Assembly (NCBI GenBank): GCA_959596495.1
Contig: CAUFXK010000033.1
Location: 1 to 21,889, forward strand
DNA from: an uncultured Collinsella sp.
GTDB lineage: Bacteria; Actinomycetota; Coriobacteriia; Coriobacteriales; Coriobacteriaceae
Length of the DNA: 21,889 bases
Direction: 5' to 3'
Part shown: positions 1 through 7,911 of the stretch, one piece after another
Layout: every line of letters starts with the position of its first letter
How positions within the stretch are numbered: the first letter of the stretch is position 1
Program-made: the position numbers and the translations under genes
Notes under the pieces: generated by a model
Told to the model about the DNA's origin: nothing
Seen by the model: the letters and a program-made list of their open reading frames with translations, nothing else
Database searches by the model: none

Positions 1-105
1 CGTGCGCCTACGGACCTTAAACCGAACCTCATACGAGTCAAGAAACGCGATGACGAACGTGCCCACCGCCGCGAGGGCGGCGAGCGCGTTAAGGAATTTC
101 AGCAT
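1..105 (-). CDS. Partial membrane-anchored protein, N-terminus only
   Basis: The first 35 codons of a leftward gene are visible before the window ends. The ATG at 103-105 is preceded by a GGAGG ribosome binding site. The peptide has a short positive start (MLKF), one hydrophobic stretch at about residues 5-22 (rich in Ala, Leu, Val), and then a strongly basic stretch (KVRRR at 30-34). This fits a signal anchor or the first membrane segment of a protein with a cytoplasmic basic region. The family cannot be told from 35 residues. It lies just downstream of three sortase substrates on the same strand, where a sortase or signal peptidase gene is often found, but a strong terminator lies between and no catalytic residue is in view. 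Sortase is therefore only a context guess. Confidence 0.6.
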   Translation of the reverse strand, partial: MLKFLNALAALAAVGTFVIAFLDSYEVRFKVRRRT

Positions 106-271
106 TTGGGGACCTCCGATCGAGTCGTCGGCCGCCCGCGCACGGAATGCGTCGCAAAGCCATTTTACTGCGAGTTTATGCACCCACAGCTGGTAAACGC
201 AATAATTGCAAACATTTGTTCGATAGTCATACGCTCGATCCATCGGGCAATGGAACCTGGCTGCGTTATCC

Positions 272-309
272 AAAAAAACGGGGCAAACTCCAGTGCGGAG
301 TCTGCCCCG
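272..309 (-). terminator. Rho-independent terminator of the surface-fibre operon
   Basis: Read leftwards, this is a GC-rich stem (279-291 with 297-309, thirteen positions with one mismatch, five-base loop) followed by seven T at 278-272. It lies about 100 bases past the stop of the last pilin gene and ends that operon before the partial gene at the left edge. Confidence 0.9.
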
Positions 310-372
310 AAAAGAGAATGGCAAAGCAAGAACGTGGCTGGACGAGAAAAGTGTCCGCAAGTCCCATGGCCA

Positions 373-401
373 TCACATCCCACCTGCCAAAGGGATGGGT
401 G
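373..401. other. Small hairpin just past the last pilin stop
   Basis: CATCCC and GGGATG arms flank a ten-base loop, with further imperfect outer pairing, immediately 3' of the stop codon at 410. There is no T-run, so it is not itself a terminator. It could shield the mRNA 3' end ahead of the true terminator at 272-309. The pairing is short and could be chance. Confidence 0.3.
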
Positions 402-409
402 AGCGAGCG

Positions 410-2167
410 TTACTCCTGCTCGGACTCCTCAGCCTGCTTACGGCTGCGGATGAGGTGTGCCACGCCGATGCACAGCACCGCGCCGCCAGCGATCCAAGTG
501 AACGTCACGCCGTTGAGACCGGTCAGCGGGAGGCCGGAGCCCTTCTGGTCGGTAACGGTGAGGTGCACTTTTCCATCAGTAGCGTTAATCACCTGAACAA
601 GATTCCCGTCAGTTCCATTGGCGAGTGTGCAACTAGGAGTGAAAGAATCGCCGTTAGTGGGCAGGCTATCGCTCGCGATGATGAACGTGACGCCGCTGGC
701 TGCGGAGTTGTTGTAACCAGGGGCGGGCGTAACCTCTGTGAGAACATAAGTGCCCTCGTCGAGACCGACAACATTGATTTTGCCGTTGTTGTCAGTTGTC
801 AGAATTGCATCATCCTTATTTGACGTCGTGGTACCGTCGGCCTTGATAAATTTATCGGAGTCTTTCTCCTGCAGCGTGAACTGAACGCCTTCGAGGGTCT
901 TGGGTTTGCCAGTATCGTCCTTGTCGCTACCAACCTTGGTGACGTCAATACCGTAGGTGTAGTCGTAGGCAGGATGCACAACCGTGTTGCCAGTACCGTT
1001 GGTGTGCGGGTTGTTGGAATAGGTCAGTTTTACCGTATTTGTCTGGGCCTTACCTAGCATGTCCTGCGTAATCTTGCTAGCATTAAGTTTGGCCTTGTAG
1101 TTCACATAGACCTTCGAATTGCCGTCAACGGCAATGGGATTGCCATTGACGTCCTTTGCATCTTTGAGATTTTCGAAACAGACAGTGAGCGTATTTTTGC
1201 TTGCATCATAGGTCGCCTTGTAGCAATTGCTATTTACGTCCGTCTCACCAATCTTGACCTCAACGACCGGTTTAGCATCCTGGAGCTCCGGAAGCATCGT
1301 GGAAGGAAGATTATCGGTGAAAGTGTAGCCGTACTTGTCATACGTGTTAATGTTGCTAGCCACAGTACCGGCAAGCTGATATTCGACAAGTTGCTCAGCA
1401 GCGGAGTCGGCGGCCTTGTTGGCCGCGGTGAAAACATTCTCGCCATCGTCCGTAACAAACTTGCCGTCCTTGTCATCCTTAACGGCCTTGGTCACGTTGG
1501 GGACGTCCTTCTTGGGCTCCGCGGCTACATCGGCGCCACCGACGATGGTGAAGATCGGCGAGGTGTAAGCGTCTTCATTGCCATCCGCTCCAGTAGTTTT
1601 ACCGACCGACTTCGTTTCAAAAAGCCAGTAGCCCGCATCAATGTTCTCGAATGTTCCCACAGTGCCGCTCTCTGCATCAGTCCACGTCTGAGTTTCAAGC
1701 GCCCTGGCGATCATATCGAGCACGCTTCCAGCATTAACGTTGTTGCCCACAACTTCAGAACCATGCTTATTGATGAACTCGGCCCATGCCTGAGCAGAAT
1801 CACCGGTAGGCAAACCAGTAGGTTTAGAGTCTGCTGCGACATCATCAAACGCATGAATCACTGCGTTCTTCACGGAAACGTTTTCTCCACCTGCCCACTC
1901 AATGTCAGAAAGCGTCTTGTCGCCCAACTTATCCCAGCTTCCATCACTCTTCTTATCCTGCGTGACCGTTGCCTTGAAAATCTGGATGCCCTTAAAAGTC
2001 GTATCCTTATAGGTTGAATCATTGATCGTCACGTTGCCGCTCTGGGCCGCCGTCGGCGCGCCCTCAGCAAACGCCATGGTCACCGGGGCCATGACGCCGC
2101 CGAAGCTCAACGCCGCTGTGAGGCCGGCGGTTACTGCCAGGCGTGCGATGTTCTTGTTCATGCTCAT
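410..2167 (-). CDS. LPXTG-anchored isopeptide-forming pilin (backbone-type subunit)
   Basis: A secreted, sortase-processed pilin of 585 residues. An ATG with GGAGG eight bases upstream (2176-2180) fixes the start; a longer in-frame reading to 2233 has no such site. Residues 1-34 are a signal peptide (MNKN, hydrophobic core, AFA cleavage). An N-terminal domain (about 40-210) leads to an EPKK motif at 217-220, which may supply the pilin-motif lysine. A fimbrial isopeptide domain follows (about 224-400, with K227 and N377 as plausible bond partners). A SpaA-like domain (about 404-500) carries the E-box YVLTEVTPAPGYN with Glu478. The C-terminus is a standard sorting signal: LPLTG at 546-550, a membrane segment and a basic tail. 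It is the third gene of the operon, 108 bases after the MPLTG pilin. Domain plan and position suit a shaft pilin. The role as major subunit is inference. Base composition is less GC-rich than that of the preceding gene. Confidence 0.9.
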   Translation of the reverse strand: MSMNKNIARLAVTAGLTAALSFGGVMAPVTMAFAEGAPTAAQSGNVTINDSTYKDTTFKGIQIFKATVTQDKKSDGSWDKLGDKTLSDIEWAGGENVSVKNAVIHAFDDVAADSKPTGLPTGDSAQAWAEFINKHGSEVVGNNVNAGSVLDMIARALETQTWTDAESGTVGTFENIDAGYWLFETKSVGKTTGADGNEDAYTSPIFTIVGGADVAAEPKKDVPNVTKAVKDDKDGKFVTDDGENVFTAANKAADSAAEQLVEYQLAGTVASNINTYDKYGYTFTDNLPSTMLPELQDAKPVVEVKIGETDVNSNCYKATYDASKNTLTVCFENLKDAKDVNGNPIAVDGNSKVYVNYKAKLNASKITQDMLGKAQTNTVKLTYSNNPHTNGTGNTVVHPAYDYTYGIDVTKVGSDKDDTGKPKTLEGVQFTLQEKDSDKFIKADGTTTSNKDDAILTTDNNGKINVVGLDEGTYVLTEVTPAPGYNNSAASGVTFIIASDSLPTNGDSFTPSCTLANGTDGNLVQVINATDGKVHLTVTDQKGSGLPLTGLNGVTFTWIAGGAVLCIGVAHLIRSRKQAEESEQE

Positions 2168-2251
2168 CTTCTTTTCCTCCGTTTTCCGGTTGTTTCTCAT
2201 TCGATCGGTCATCATCTGTCTGTGTCTTAGCATCTACTTCGCTACGTCTCG

Positions 2252-2270
2252 CCCCGCTCTCTGTGGGGCT
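2252..2270. other. Intergenic hairpin between two pilin genes
   Basis: GCCCC and GGGGC arms with a nine-base loop lie in the 108-base gap between the two pilin genes. No T-run follows on the leftward strand, so transcription should read through. It could be a processing or stability site that sets the ratio of the two pilins. Function is inferred from position only. Confidence 0.35.
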
Positions 2271-2275
2271 GCCAG

Positions 2276-3940
2276 CTACTCTTTATGGCTGCCACCTCCC
2301 CGCTTGATCAGGAACGCGACCACGATCAGTGCAGCTCCGGCGACCGCTGCGGCGGCCACGGCGTACATTGCCATATCACCAGTCAAGGGCATAAAGCCTC
2401 CGGTGGTAATGCTAGGGGGTGTGCCGGCGGGCGTGTTGATGATCGACGCCTCCAGGCTGCCCGTCGACCCGTCCGCGCTGTCGGCACGCAGGGGCGACTC
2501 AGCGGCGATGGTGAGTTTGGGCTTGGCGGCGGCCACCTGGTCGACGTCCAGGCCCTCGGCCTTGACCGTCACGGAGCGCGTGCCCTCAAAGGCAGCGTAG
2601 CCCTTGGGTGCCTTGAGCTCGCGGACCTCCAGCTTGCCCGAGTCCACGCCCGAGACGGTCACGCGGCCGTCCTCGCCCGTGGTGACGGTGGCCTTGCCCT
2701 CCGCATCCCACGTGCCGTCGGCCGCCAGTGTGCGACCGCGGTCGTCGACGATGCTCAGGACCGCCCCGGCAAGCGGCTTGTCGTCATCGCTGCCGCGCTT
2801 GGTGAGCGCGAGATCCCAGGTGTAGGCGGTCGCGTCGTCGCTCGGCGTGCGGGTGAAGCCGGCGTCGCCGGACTGGTCGGCAAAGGGAGATTGCGGGTAG
2901 CGCAGGTAGACCTCGTTGGGGTTGCCCTTCGCGATGCCGTGGTTGCATGCGCTGTTGAGCGGCGCATTGTACACGGCGACCACGCGGACGCCCGCGGTGA
3001 AGGCGTCGGCCCCGCCGAGCGCGGCGATGAGGTCGCCGGTGCGCACGATGAAGGTCTTACCGTCGACCGAGACCCCGCACTGGGCCGTGATGTCGGTCCA
3101 GCCCTTCGCGGGCTCGGTGCCGGCGCGCCCGTCCTTGCCGGCCGAGACGGCGCCGAAGCCGCCGTCCGCGCCCGCCGCCACGTACACGCGCATGCTCGCG
3201 GCGACCTTGGAGGGGTCGAGCCCCGCGCTCATGGTGTCGACGAACTGCACCGCATAGGTGTCGTAGGCCGTGAGCCCCGCCGGAACCGTGGCCGAGAGGC
3301 GCCAGTACAGGTCGTCGGCGACCGTGGCGTCGGCGGCCTTCTGCCAGGCGGCGGTGCTGTCCTCCAGCACGTGCTTGGACACCTTGGGCGTCGCAGCCTT
3401 GGGCTTGACGGTGACGGCGCTGCCGCCCACCAGGGCCATGATCGGCGCGGTGCCGGCCTCTCCCTGGGCGATGGCGTCGTCGTCGGCAACGATGAGCCAG
3501 TAGCCACAGGGCAGCTCGGCCGTCTTGCCCGCATTAAGGGCCACGGACACGGCACCAGAGCTCTGGAGGGAACGAGCGAGCTGTGCGCTCAGCGCGCTCG
3601 TAAGGTGGGAATCGTTGTTGAGCCACTCGGCAGCTTCCTGCGCGGTGGTCTGGGAATTGGGCATGCCGGCGCTGTGCAGCACGGGCAGCGCGGCGTCGCG
3701 CGCGGCGTCGCTTGCCCAGGCGAGGTCGGTGGCGATCTTGGCGTCGTTGTCGCCGTCGACGACGTTGGCGTCAAAGATCTGGTAGGCGTCGTAGCTGCTC
3801 GCCACGGTGCCGCTCACCGTGATGGAACCGGTCGAGGTCGGCGCGGCCTGCGCGGAAGCGGGGAACACAACCGCGCAGGTGCCGATCAGGAGGGCAAGCA
3901 GCGCAAACAAGATCGGGAAGGAGCAAACTTTCTTATTCAC
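2276..3940 (-). CDS. Isopeptide-forming pilin subunit with an MPLTG sorting signal
   Basis: A secreted pilin of 554 residues. The start is GTG at 3938-3940, chosen because GGGAGG (3949-3954) lies eight bases upstream and because the protein then begins with a clean signal peptide (NKK, a long hydrophobic core, AQA cleavage near residue 32). An N-terminal domain (about 35-175) is followed by a KPK motif at 179-181, a fimbrial isopeptide domain (about 185-370), and a SpaA-like domain (about 375-465) with the E-box LEVRELKAPKGYA and Glu441. The sorting motif is MPLTG at 517-521, not LPXTG, followed by a membrane segment and KRGGGSHKE. The start overlaps the adhesin stop by eight bases, so translation is probably coupled to the adhesin. 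The gene is much more GC-rich than both neighbours. It could be a basal or minor pilin. Confidence 0.88.
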   Translation of the reverse strand: MNKKVCSFPILFALLALLIGTCAVVFPASAQAAPTSTGSITVSGTVASSYDAYQIFDANVVDGDNDAKIATDLAWASDAARDAALPVLHSAGMPNSQTTAQEAAEWLNNDSHLTSALSAQLARSLQSSGAVSVALNAGKTAELPCGYWLIVADDDAIAQGEAGTAPIMALVGGSAVTVKPKAATPKVSKHVLEDSTAAWQKAADATVADDLYWRLSATVPAGLTAYDTYAVQFVDTMSAGLDPSKVAASMRVYVAAGADGGFGAVSAGKDGRAGTEPAKGWTDITAQCGVSVDGKTFIVRTGDLIAALGGADAFTAGVRVVAVYNAPLNSACNHGIAKGNPNEVYLRYPQSPFADQSGDAGFTRTPSDDATAYTWDLALTKRGSDDDKPLAGAVLSIVDDRGRTLAADGTWDAEGKATVTTGEDGRVTVSGVDSGKLEVRELKAPKGYAAFEGTRSVTVKAEGLDVDQVAAAKPKLTIAAESPLRADSADGSTGSLEASIINTPAGTPPSITTGGFMPLTGDMAMYAVAAAAVAGAALIVVAFLIKRGGGSHKE

Positions 3941-6900
3941 GACGCTCGCCTCCCTTCGCATTCGCCTTGCGACGAATGTGCATCCAGGCCGCAGCAGCGC
4001 AAAGCACCGCCGCGCCGGCAAGGTACGTCAGAGTGACGCCCGACATACCAGAAAGGGGCAAAGAGGTGGAGTAGGTGTTGGTGAAGGTGGGGGTGGAACT
4101 TTCAGTGAGTTCGCGGCCCGTGTCGTTGGTCACTGGCTTGCCATCACGATCCTGAATCTGCTTGTAGGTCGCAGTGACGTCGATATGGTGGTTAGAGTCG
4201 TCAGTCGCGTTAACCGTAATCTGATAGACCGACTTGTCGTACGTATAGTGCGAGAACAGCGAACCGTCGTCTTTCTCGCGCACGTAGTACGTGAAGGTCT
4301 TGGAAGCACCACGGCCAGCGGGGCCAGACGCGAGCTGGTCGAGTTGATCGAGTTTGTAATCAATCTTGTCGAAGCTCAGGGTCTGGGACTTGTCGCCGTC
4401 GGCAGTGGTGGACTTGCTGCTAACGATATCCGTAAAATCTGTGTCGGTCGCAAGCTGGAGCGTGAACTCCTTCATCTCGCCACCCTCAACGACCTTAGTC
4501 GCCATAGGCGTCCAGGAGCCCTTCGAGTCGTACGGAGTGAACTTGTTAGTGAAAGTCGTGGAGTCACCCTCACAGATAATTGGATAATAGTCTCCACTCT
4601 TCTGCACCTTGCTCCTCGCTTTTACGTTCTCCCACTTCCCAGACGACTCGCGGAATTCGTACTTGGTTACACCGACGTTTTTAATCGTGTAGTTATGGAT
4701 GTAAAGATCCTTCAGTTGGCTTGAGTTTTCTTTACTCGGAACAGACATGAGCAAGGTCTTGGTATCTTCGGCCGTCACCACAATCTTATACACGCTGGAG
4801 TCGTACGTGATGCCAGAATCACCACCGGGGTCTTCGACCAAGTAGTATGTGATTTCGTTACCCGCGCCACTCGATGCGAATTGTTCACCAAGGTCAAACG
4901 TAATGCTGCCTTCTGCATCATTTGCTGCTGTTCCAACCTCGGTGCAAACGTCGCGATTGAATGTCGTGCCAGCTGTCGTGCCAGCCAAAGGGTCGTCTGA
5001 ATCCTTGCGATACACCGTAAAGGAGAACTCCCCATCATTGAGCTTGCGGCCTTCCAGCTTCTTGGTCGCCTTGAGCTTGAGGCTCGGATAGACATACGTG
5101 TCCTCAGGCGCGCCCATGTACAGGTCGCCGTTCGACATGATGCCGCCGCCATGGTTCCAGGAATAATTGCCCGTGATAAACGTCGCGCCCGCCTCTAGCG
5201 CAGCCTTTCGCGCATTGATCGCCTCGGGGTCTTGAGCCTTAACATCCGAACTCAGGCCGATGCTTTTATATACCTGCACGCCACCGTTAGCGGGGATAGT
5301 AATGGCTTTCTGGAGCTCTAAGCTTCCCCGATACTTAGCATCGCCGCCGCCAAGCATTTTGCCAATCACCGCCGCGATCGGAGTCGTATGACCCTCCGCC
5401 GCAAGGAAGAAGTCCGCGTGGCCTTTTTCGCGAAACACTTCGGCATTGTAGGCGTCGGAGTCCTGGTCCTTACCGTGACCACCGCCGGAAAGATGGGGGG
5501 TGCCGTTATTGCCTGTATTACTCACGGATTCGTAGTCGTTCGCGTTTTGCTCATTTCCGGCAGAAGTATTACCGAAAATCGCCGTGCCGTCGGTGCCTGT
5601 CACCAAAGTCTTACCCGTCGGGCAAACCGCAACGCCGCCACCGTAGCCACCGGCCTCATTGCTGCTTATATAGGAGTTATAGACAAATAGCCTACCAGCA
5701 TTAGACGCGACCTTAGAATCGCCCTGGACGAAGATGCCGCCTCCACCCCAGTCAAAGCGAGACATGCAGTGGTTATTAGTGATATAGACTGGATTTGAAT
5801 TTGACGTTCCTTTTATCATCGCGTCAACCATCTGGCCCACGCGAATGCCGGCACCCTCAGAGCGAAAACTCACGTTAGAGGCAATAGTTCCCCCCGTAAT
5901 GTTGAGCCATGCCATTGTCTTGCGCGAGCTCGCCCCTTGGTGTTCGATGTCGGTCACATAGACGCCGCCGCCGGCTTCCTCAGAATAGTTGCCCGTGATC
6001 TGGCCGCCCGAAATGGTGACATGAGTACCGTTTTTAGCGGCAAGTCCAGCACCGCCATGATCGCCATTACCATCGTTACCACAGTAATTGGCATATTTAT
6101 TGTTAGTAATGTAGCCACCAGAAACAGTAACGCTGCCGCCTTCGGCCATGATGCCGCCGCCGAAACCAACACCAGTAGCAAGCGTGCTGTTGCCGGAGAT
6201 TACGCCATTAGTTATGTTGACCGTGGAGTCTTTAGCATACACACCACCGCCACTAGGAGCACTGTTGCCGGCAATTACGCCACCGGAAACCTCGAGGGTC
6301 GAATTACCGTGTATTTCAATTCCGCCGCCCGCACCCGAGCCAGAAGCTCCACACACATAGCCGCCGCGCATGTTGACGGTAGAGCCGTTCTCGGCATAGA
6401 CCAAGCTGCTAACGCTGCCGCCTTGTTTTTGCGTGATCACGCCGCTCACAAGGTTAAACGTGCCGCCCTTGCCGTTGTTGTTATATAGATTGATGAGCTT
6501 TAGATTTGCGTTGCCTCCGCACGCCACGATGGCGCCTTTAATCTCAACGTCATGTTTGACAAGTGTCTCGGTTGTGCCTGTTCCGCTCGGGGACGATTCG
6601 GTCACGTAGTAGGTAAGATTAGATGGAATGTTATCGTTATCGTAAGTCAGTTCGGCATTCTTGCCATAATTGGCGGCATTCTTGTCATAATTATCGGCAT
6701 TCAGGCTCTGCCCCTGATCAGCTAGCTGCTGGCCCTCGCTGACCGTCTCACCCACCTGTGCAGAATCCCTAATTGTAAGTGACGCACCACCGGCAACATT
6801 GAATAACGGCTTGTCGGCGCTCGAGTGCTTAATCTTATGACCACTTAGGTCAAGGGTGATATTGCTGCCGCCTTTGTTAAGTGTGATTTCACCAGGAAAG

Positions 6901-7373
6901 TCAATATCAGCCGCAAGCGTAAAGCTGGCGGTTTGATTTTCCTCAACGCCTAGAAGCTTTCCCTGCAAGTCACCGGCATTCTTGATGTCCGTGGCTGTCT
7001 CTTCGCTCGCCACAGCCTCCTCGGCTGACGAACCAGCGCCATCGTCGATCGCTTCATTTTCTTCTGCCTGCGACTCGTCCTTGGGCTGCTCCTCCTGCTG
7101 GATTTCGTCGTCGCCCGCAGCATCGTCACTATTCTGGTTTTCGGTATCCCCGTTGTTGGTGTTGCCTACATCAGTAGACTCACTTGAGGAACCCCCCCCC
7201 ATCACAGTTTCCTCGGTAGAAACCGTCTGGGCATCGTTGGCAATGGCCTGCGAGATCGGAGGCATGACGAGCGACAGTACCAGGCTCAAAACGGAGGCTC
7301 CGCACAAAACGCCTGCCAGCACACGGCGCGTCGCTTTATTACTCTGCTTAGATTTATCCGAATTCGCTTTCAT
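3933..7373 (-). CDS. Large sortase-anchored beta-helix adhesin (probable fibre tip protein)
   Basis: A 1146-residue secreted surface protein. ATG at 7371-7373 follows GGGGAGGAG. Residues 1-48 are a signal peptide. Residues 52-125 are an acidic, Ser/Glu-rich stalk. Residues 280-605 hold many short repeats of the type GGG(V/I) followed by V/I-S-G-G, the pattern of a right-handed parallel beta-helix as in pectate-lyase-fold adhesins. Two domains at about 765-945 and 955-1102 resemble the FctA/Spy0128-type pilin isopeptide-linkage domain (paired ATKKLEGR and ATKVVEGG starts, YYLVED and YYVREK strands, FTN endings). LPLSG at 1105-1109, a membrane segment and RRKANAKGGERRE complete the sorting signal. 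It is first in the operon. A run of nine G covers codons 58-61, so expression may switch on and off. Binding target unknown; the tip role is inferred from size and gene order. Confidence 0.88.
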   Translation of the reverse strand: MKANSDKSKQSNKATRRVLAGVLCGASVLSLVLSLVMPPISQAIANDAQTVSTEETVMGGGSSSESTDVGNTNNGDTENQNSDDAAGDDEIQQEEQPKDESQAEENEAIDDGAGSSAEEAVASEETATDIKNAGDLQGKLLGVEENQTASFTLAADIDFPGEITLNKGGSNITLDLSGHKIKHSSADKPLFNVAGGASLTIRDSAQVGETVSEGQQLADQGQSLNADNYDKNAANYGKNAELTYDNDNIPSNLTYYVTESSPSGTGTTETLVKHDVEIKGAIVACGGNANLKLINLYNNNGKGGTFNLVSGVITQKQGGSVSSLVYAENGSTVNMRGGYVCGASGSGAGGGIEIHGNSTLEVSGGVIAGNSAPSGGGVYAKDSTVNITNGVISGNSTLATGVGFGGGIMAEGGSVTVSGGYITNNKYANYCGNDGNGDHGGAGLAAKNGTHVTISGGQITGNYSEEAGGGVYVTDIEHQGASSRKTMAWLNITGGTIASNVSFRSEGAGIRVGQMVDAMIKGTSNSNPVYITNNHCMSRFDWGGGGIFVQGDSKVASNAGRLFVYNSYISSNEAGGYGGGVAVCPTGKTLVTGTDGTAIFGNTSAGNEQNANDYESVSNTGNNGTPHLSGGGHGKDQDSDAYNAEVFREKGHADFFLAAEGHTTPIAAVIGKMLGGGDAKYRGSLELQKAITIPANGGVQVYKSIGLSSDVKAQDPEAINARKAALEAGATFITGNYSWNHGGGIMSNGDLYMGAPEDTYVYPSLKLKATKKLEGRKLNDGEFSFTVYRKDSDDPLAGTTAGTTFNRDVCTEVGTAANDAEGSITFDLGEQFASSGAGNEITYYLVEDPGGDSGITYDSSVYKIVVTAEDTKTLLMSVPSKENSSQLKDLYIHNYTIKNVGVTKYEFRESSGKWENVKARSKVQKSGDYYPIICEGDSTTFTNKFTPYDSKGSWTPMATKVVEGGEMKEFTLQLATDTDFTDIVSSKSTTADGDKSQTLSFDKIDYKLDQLDQLASGPAGRGASKTFTYYVREKDDGSLFSHYTYDKSVYQITVNATDDSNHHIDVTATYKQIQDRDGKPVTNDTGRELTESSTPTFTNTYSTSLPLSGMSGVTLTYLAGAAVLCAAAAWMHIRRKANAKGGERRE
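7192..7200 (-). repeat. G9 homopolymer tract inside the adhesin gene
   Basis: Nine consecutive G on the coding strand cover the end of codon 58 and codons 59-61. In the present length the frame is open. With eight G the frame meets TAG at codon 69; with ten G it meets TGA at codon 65. Long mononucleotide runs near the 5' end of surface genes are classic sites of slipped-strand phase variation. The switch itself is inference from one sequence. Confidence 0.75.
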
Positions 7374-7825
7374 CGATGTCTCCTCCCCAAGAGACCGCGA
7401 TCTTGCTCTTTCACCATCAAACTTGGGCGCGCAACCTATAATTGCTCGCGCTCGATATGCAAATTATTACTCTTTGTTGAAACAACGCAAGCCTAACAAT
7501 GTCAGTTTTGCTTTACGTTGCCTTAACTTCTTGACAATTATTCAAACTATGCATTGTTTTTCGAGGGTTAAATTTCGGAAAGACGCTGGTAAACTCGTTA
7601 GCAAATCTAGATAAATGACACTTTATCATTGTTTGTACAACACTTTGTTTTAACCCGCTCAATCTGTGAACGGTCAAAATTGCGCCGTGAATGGCAGTAT
7701 ATCTACCTGGAAATATTAGTTATGAGCTAATTGGTCAATTACTGCACAACTAGCGTGTGCCGATATGTTCATACATCGACACTTGAATGGCATCGCATGT
7801 TACCGGCCGCAAATCTCCTCGCTAC
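7374..7825. other. AT-rich leader region upstream of the surface-fibre operon
   Basis: About 450 bases without a credible gene, clearly richer in A and T than the rest of the window. It contains several TTGTT/AACAA-type motifs, including TTGTT-GA-AACAA at 7474-7485 and the palindrome TTGTACAA at about 7634-7641. It lies between the terminator of the HAD gene and the adhesin start, so it must hold the operon promoter and probably its regulatory sites. Short open frames here have no ribosome binding sites or recognisable products. Confidence 0.6.
7463..7490 (-). promoter_or_regulatory. Candidate promoter of the surface-fibre operon
   Basis: Read leftwards: TTGCGT (7485-7490), sixteen bases, AATAAT (7463-7468), giving a leader of about 84 bases before the adhesin start. 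The spacer contains the dyad TTGTT-GA-AACAA, which could be an operator. The region is AT-rich, so other -10-like sequences occur and this choice is tentative. Confidence 0.3.
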
Positions 7826-7861
7826 AAAAAAGCGTCCCAACAATCGACTGTTGGGACGCTT
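7826..7861 (-). terminator. Terminator of the HAD phosphatase gene
   Basis: A perfect 13-base-pair stem (7830-7842 with 7849-7861, six-base loop) is followed, read leftwards, by a run of six T at 7831-7826. It sits about 50 bases past the stop at 7912 and insulates the surface-fibre operon from upstream transcription. Confidence 0.92.
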
Positions 7862-7863
7862 GG

Positions 7864-7903
7864 AAAACCACCACAAAGGCGCTCTGCCCTCTTTGTGGCT
7901 GCC
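7864..7903 (-). repeat. Family A palindromic element, degenerate copy 1
   Basis: AAAACCACCACAAAGG on the left pairs with CTTTGTGG on the right; the perfect stem is only eight pairs (7871-7878 with 7891-7898). It lies eight bases past the HAD stop and directly before the strong terminator. The left half matches copies 2 and 3, while the right half and loop have diverged. Read leftwards, the stem ends in four T, so it may once have been a terminator. Confidence 0.6.
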
Positions 7904-7911
7904 CCCAGGCG

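Noticed and set aside
165..383. A 72-codon leftward open frame between the last pilin and the left edge
   Set aside because: It crosses the strong terminator at 272-309 and has no convincing ribosome binding site or recognisable product.
2285..4036. A 583-codon open frame on the plus strand opposite the MPLTG pilin
   Set aside because: It is a by-product of very high GC content in the pilin gene. The translation is rich in Arg, Gly and His with no domain, and it has no ribosome binding site, whereas the opposite strand encodes a clear pilin.
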